Origin: Salinicoccus sediminis
GTDB taxonomy: Bacteria > Bacillota > Bacilli > Staphylococcales > Salinicoccaceae
DNA length: 64,000 nucleotides
Direction: 5' to 3'
Assembly (NCBI RefSeq): GCF_000986795.1
Contig: NZ_LAYZ01000001.1
Span: forward strand, 496,001-560,000
In this document: positions 63,201-64,000 of the stretch, one piece after another
Layout: every line of letters begins with the position of its first letter
Numbering within the stretch: the first letter of the stretch is position 1
The notes under the pieces: generated by a model
What the model was told of the DNA's origin: nothing
Seen by the model: the letters and a program-made list of their open reading frames with translations, nothing else
Databases searched by the model: none
Translations under genes and position numbers: made by a program

Positions 63201-64000
63201 TCACCCCTCGAATAATATGGTTTCCGGATCTGCCAGAAACACTTTCAAATCTTCGATTATTTGCGTGGCATGCGCACCGTCGATGATCCTGTGGTCAAAT
63301 GTGAAGGACAGTTTCATCACCGGTCTCACTTCTATTTCTTTCTCCCCGTTCACAACCGCTTCATCCTGTATGCGGCCGAGCCCGAGGATTGCCGCTTCCG
63401 GGTAATTGAGCAGAGGCGTCATATGGACACCCGATGAACTCATGGGTCCCGTATTCGTCACCGTGATGGAGCCGTATTCCATATCATATGATGTCAGTTT
63501 CCCATCCCGTGCCCTGTCACCCATATCCGTAATTCCATCTGCGATTTCCAGCAGATTCATCCGGTCCGCATGTTTGATATTCGGCACCAGCAGACCCGAA
63601 GGTGCATCGACGGCCACGCCTATGTTGCAGAACTCCTTGATCCGCAGGTCTCCGGTCCCGTCATCGATTTCGGAATTGAGTACCGGGTGCCGCTTCAAAA
63701 GCGAGGCCATCGCCAAAACTGCATAAGCAGTATATGTCAGCCTGACGCCCCTATCAGCAGCCTGTCCTTTGAAGCGGTCCCTGTGGGCGATGAGCCCCCG
63801 GGCGTCCACGGCATCAAAAACAGTCACCTGGGGCGCCTTGGACACGCTGTCGAGAAGAGCATTCGAAATCGCTTTTCTCATCGGCGAAAGCGATTCATGC
63901 CTGCAGAAAAATTCTTCTTCAGCCGCAGCTCCCTGTCTATCGGCATCAGTGCCGGAGGAATCAAGGTGGCGGTCGATGTCCTTTTTGGTGATTCTCCCCT
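63201..64000 (-). CDS. Dihydrolipoamide acyltransferase (E2) of branched-chain keto-acid dehydrogenase, C-terminal part
   Basis: Transfers acyl groups from lipoamide to CoA in the core of a keto-acid dehydrogenase. The frame is open to the window edge: it begins within the subunit-binding domain (GRITKKDIDRHL), runs through a flexible linker and ends with the catalytic domain of about 230 residues. Active-site motif SFTFDHRIIDGAHATQ carries the catalytic histidine. An ATG at 63881 is internal, not the start. Its neighbour leucine dehydrogenase points to the branched-chain (bkd) rather than the pyruvate complex; that choice is inference. Confidence 0.92.
   Translation of the reverse strand, partial: GRITKKDIDRHLDSSGTDADRQGAAAEEEFFCRHESLSPMRKAISNALLDSVSKAPQVTVFDAVDARGLIAHRDRFKGQAADRGVRLTYTAYAVLAMASLLKRHPVLNSEIDDGTGDLRIKEFCNIGVAVDAPSGLLVPNIKHADRMNLLEIADGITDMGDRARDGKLTSYDMEYGSITVTNTGPMSSSGVHMTPLLNYPEAAILGLGRIQDEAVVNGEKEIEVRPVMKLSFTFDHRIIDGAHATQIIEDLKVFLADPETILFEG

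Noticed and set aside
63201-63881. E2 gene as a complete 226-codon protein
   Set aside because: The frame continues without a stop to the window edge and encodes the subunit-binding domain and linker, so the ATG at 63881 is internal.

Overview
The window looks like ordinary core chromosome of a low-GC Gram-positive coccus of the Staphylococcaceae, most plausibly a moderate-GC halotolerant genus such as Salinicoccus or a relative. That genus guess is inference. It rests on Staphylococcus/Bacillus gene order (infC-rpmI-rplT, thrS, dnaI-dnaB-nrdR, gapB-coaE-mutM-polA, citZ-icd, pfkA-pyk, accDA, ackA, thiI, ezrA, rpsD), EzrA and Firmicute-type DnaB/DnaI, T-box leaders, strong AGGAGG ribosome binding sites, and a base composition visibly richer in G+C than Staphylococcus. 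A malate dehydrogenase follows citZ-icd, as in Bacillus. I see no phage, insertion sequence, CRISPR array, tRNA or rRNA.

Layout. 1-5.2 kb: pheT (partial) and pheS behind a T-box, a SpoU-family rRNA methylase, an M42 aminopeptidase, one small unknown plus-strand gene, and the infC-rpmI-rplT operon behind an attenuator leader. 5.2-15.5 kb: thrS with its T-box, helicase-loading genes dnaI and dnaB with nrdR, gluconeogenic gapB, and coaE-mutM-polA. 15.6-30.1 kb is central carbon metabolism: an AbgT-type transporter, mdh-icd-citZ, an acetate-type symporter with its DUF485 partner, a lipoprotein, pyk-pfkA, accA-accD, a short GntR regulator and malic enzyme. 30.2-43.6 kb: dnaE, nrnA, ytpI, a CBS/DRTGG regulator, a metallo-beta-lactamase-fold hydrolase, an unknown gene, ald, uspA, ackA, ytxK, tpx, an RDD membrane protein and sppA. 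43.8-51.1 kb: a second-type NAD kinase, a TSUP permease, thiI and its cysteine desulfurase, ezrA, free-methionine sulfoxide reductase and rpsD. 51.2-64 kb is a more accessory stretch: small unknown genes, a CDF metal exporter, a STAS-like protein, two GNATs, an esterase, a histidine phosphatase, a C45-family acyltransferase, a complete Bce-type antimicrobial-peptide module (permease, ATPase, kinase, regulator), then leucine dehydrogenase and the E2 subunit of a branched-chain keto-acid dehydrogenase, which runs off the end.

How the parts cooperate. Synthetase and ribosomal operons carry RNA leaders that sense uncharged tRNA or free ribosomal protein. Carbon flow from glycolysis (pfkA-pyk) through citrate synthase, isocitrate and malate dehydrogenases, malic enzyme and acetyl-CoA carboxylase is encoded in consecutive operons. 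A FadR-type operator sits at the malic enzyme start site upstream of a short FadR-like regulator gene and accDA. The Bce module couples a short-sensor kinase to an ABC transporter that has its own promoter.

I did not find a convincing undescribed system. The observations most worth a check are the non-AUG (AUA) start of infC, the regulator/operator pair at the malic enzyme-accDA operon, a thiol peroxidase that has lost its resolving cysteine, three sigma-B-like promoters around uspA, sppA and the NAD kinase, palindromes over two promoters, and several orphan genes with no recognised family.
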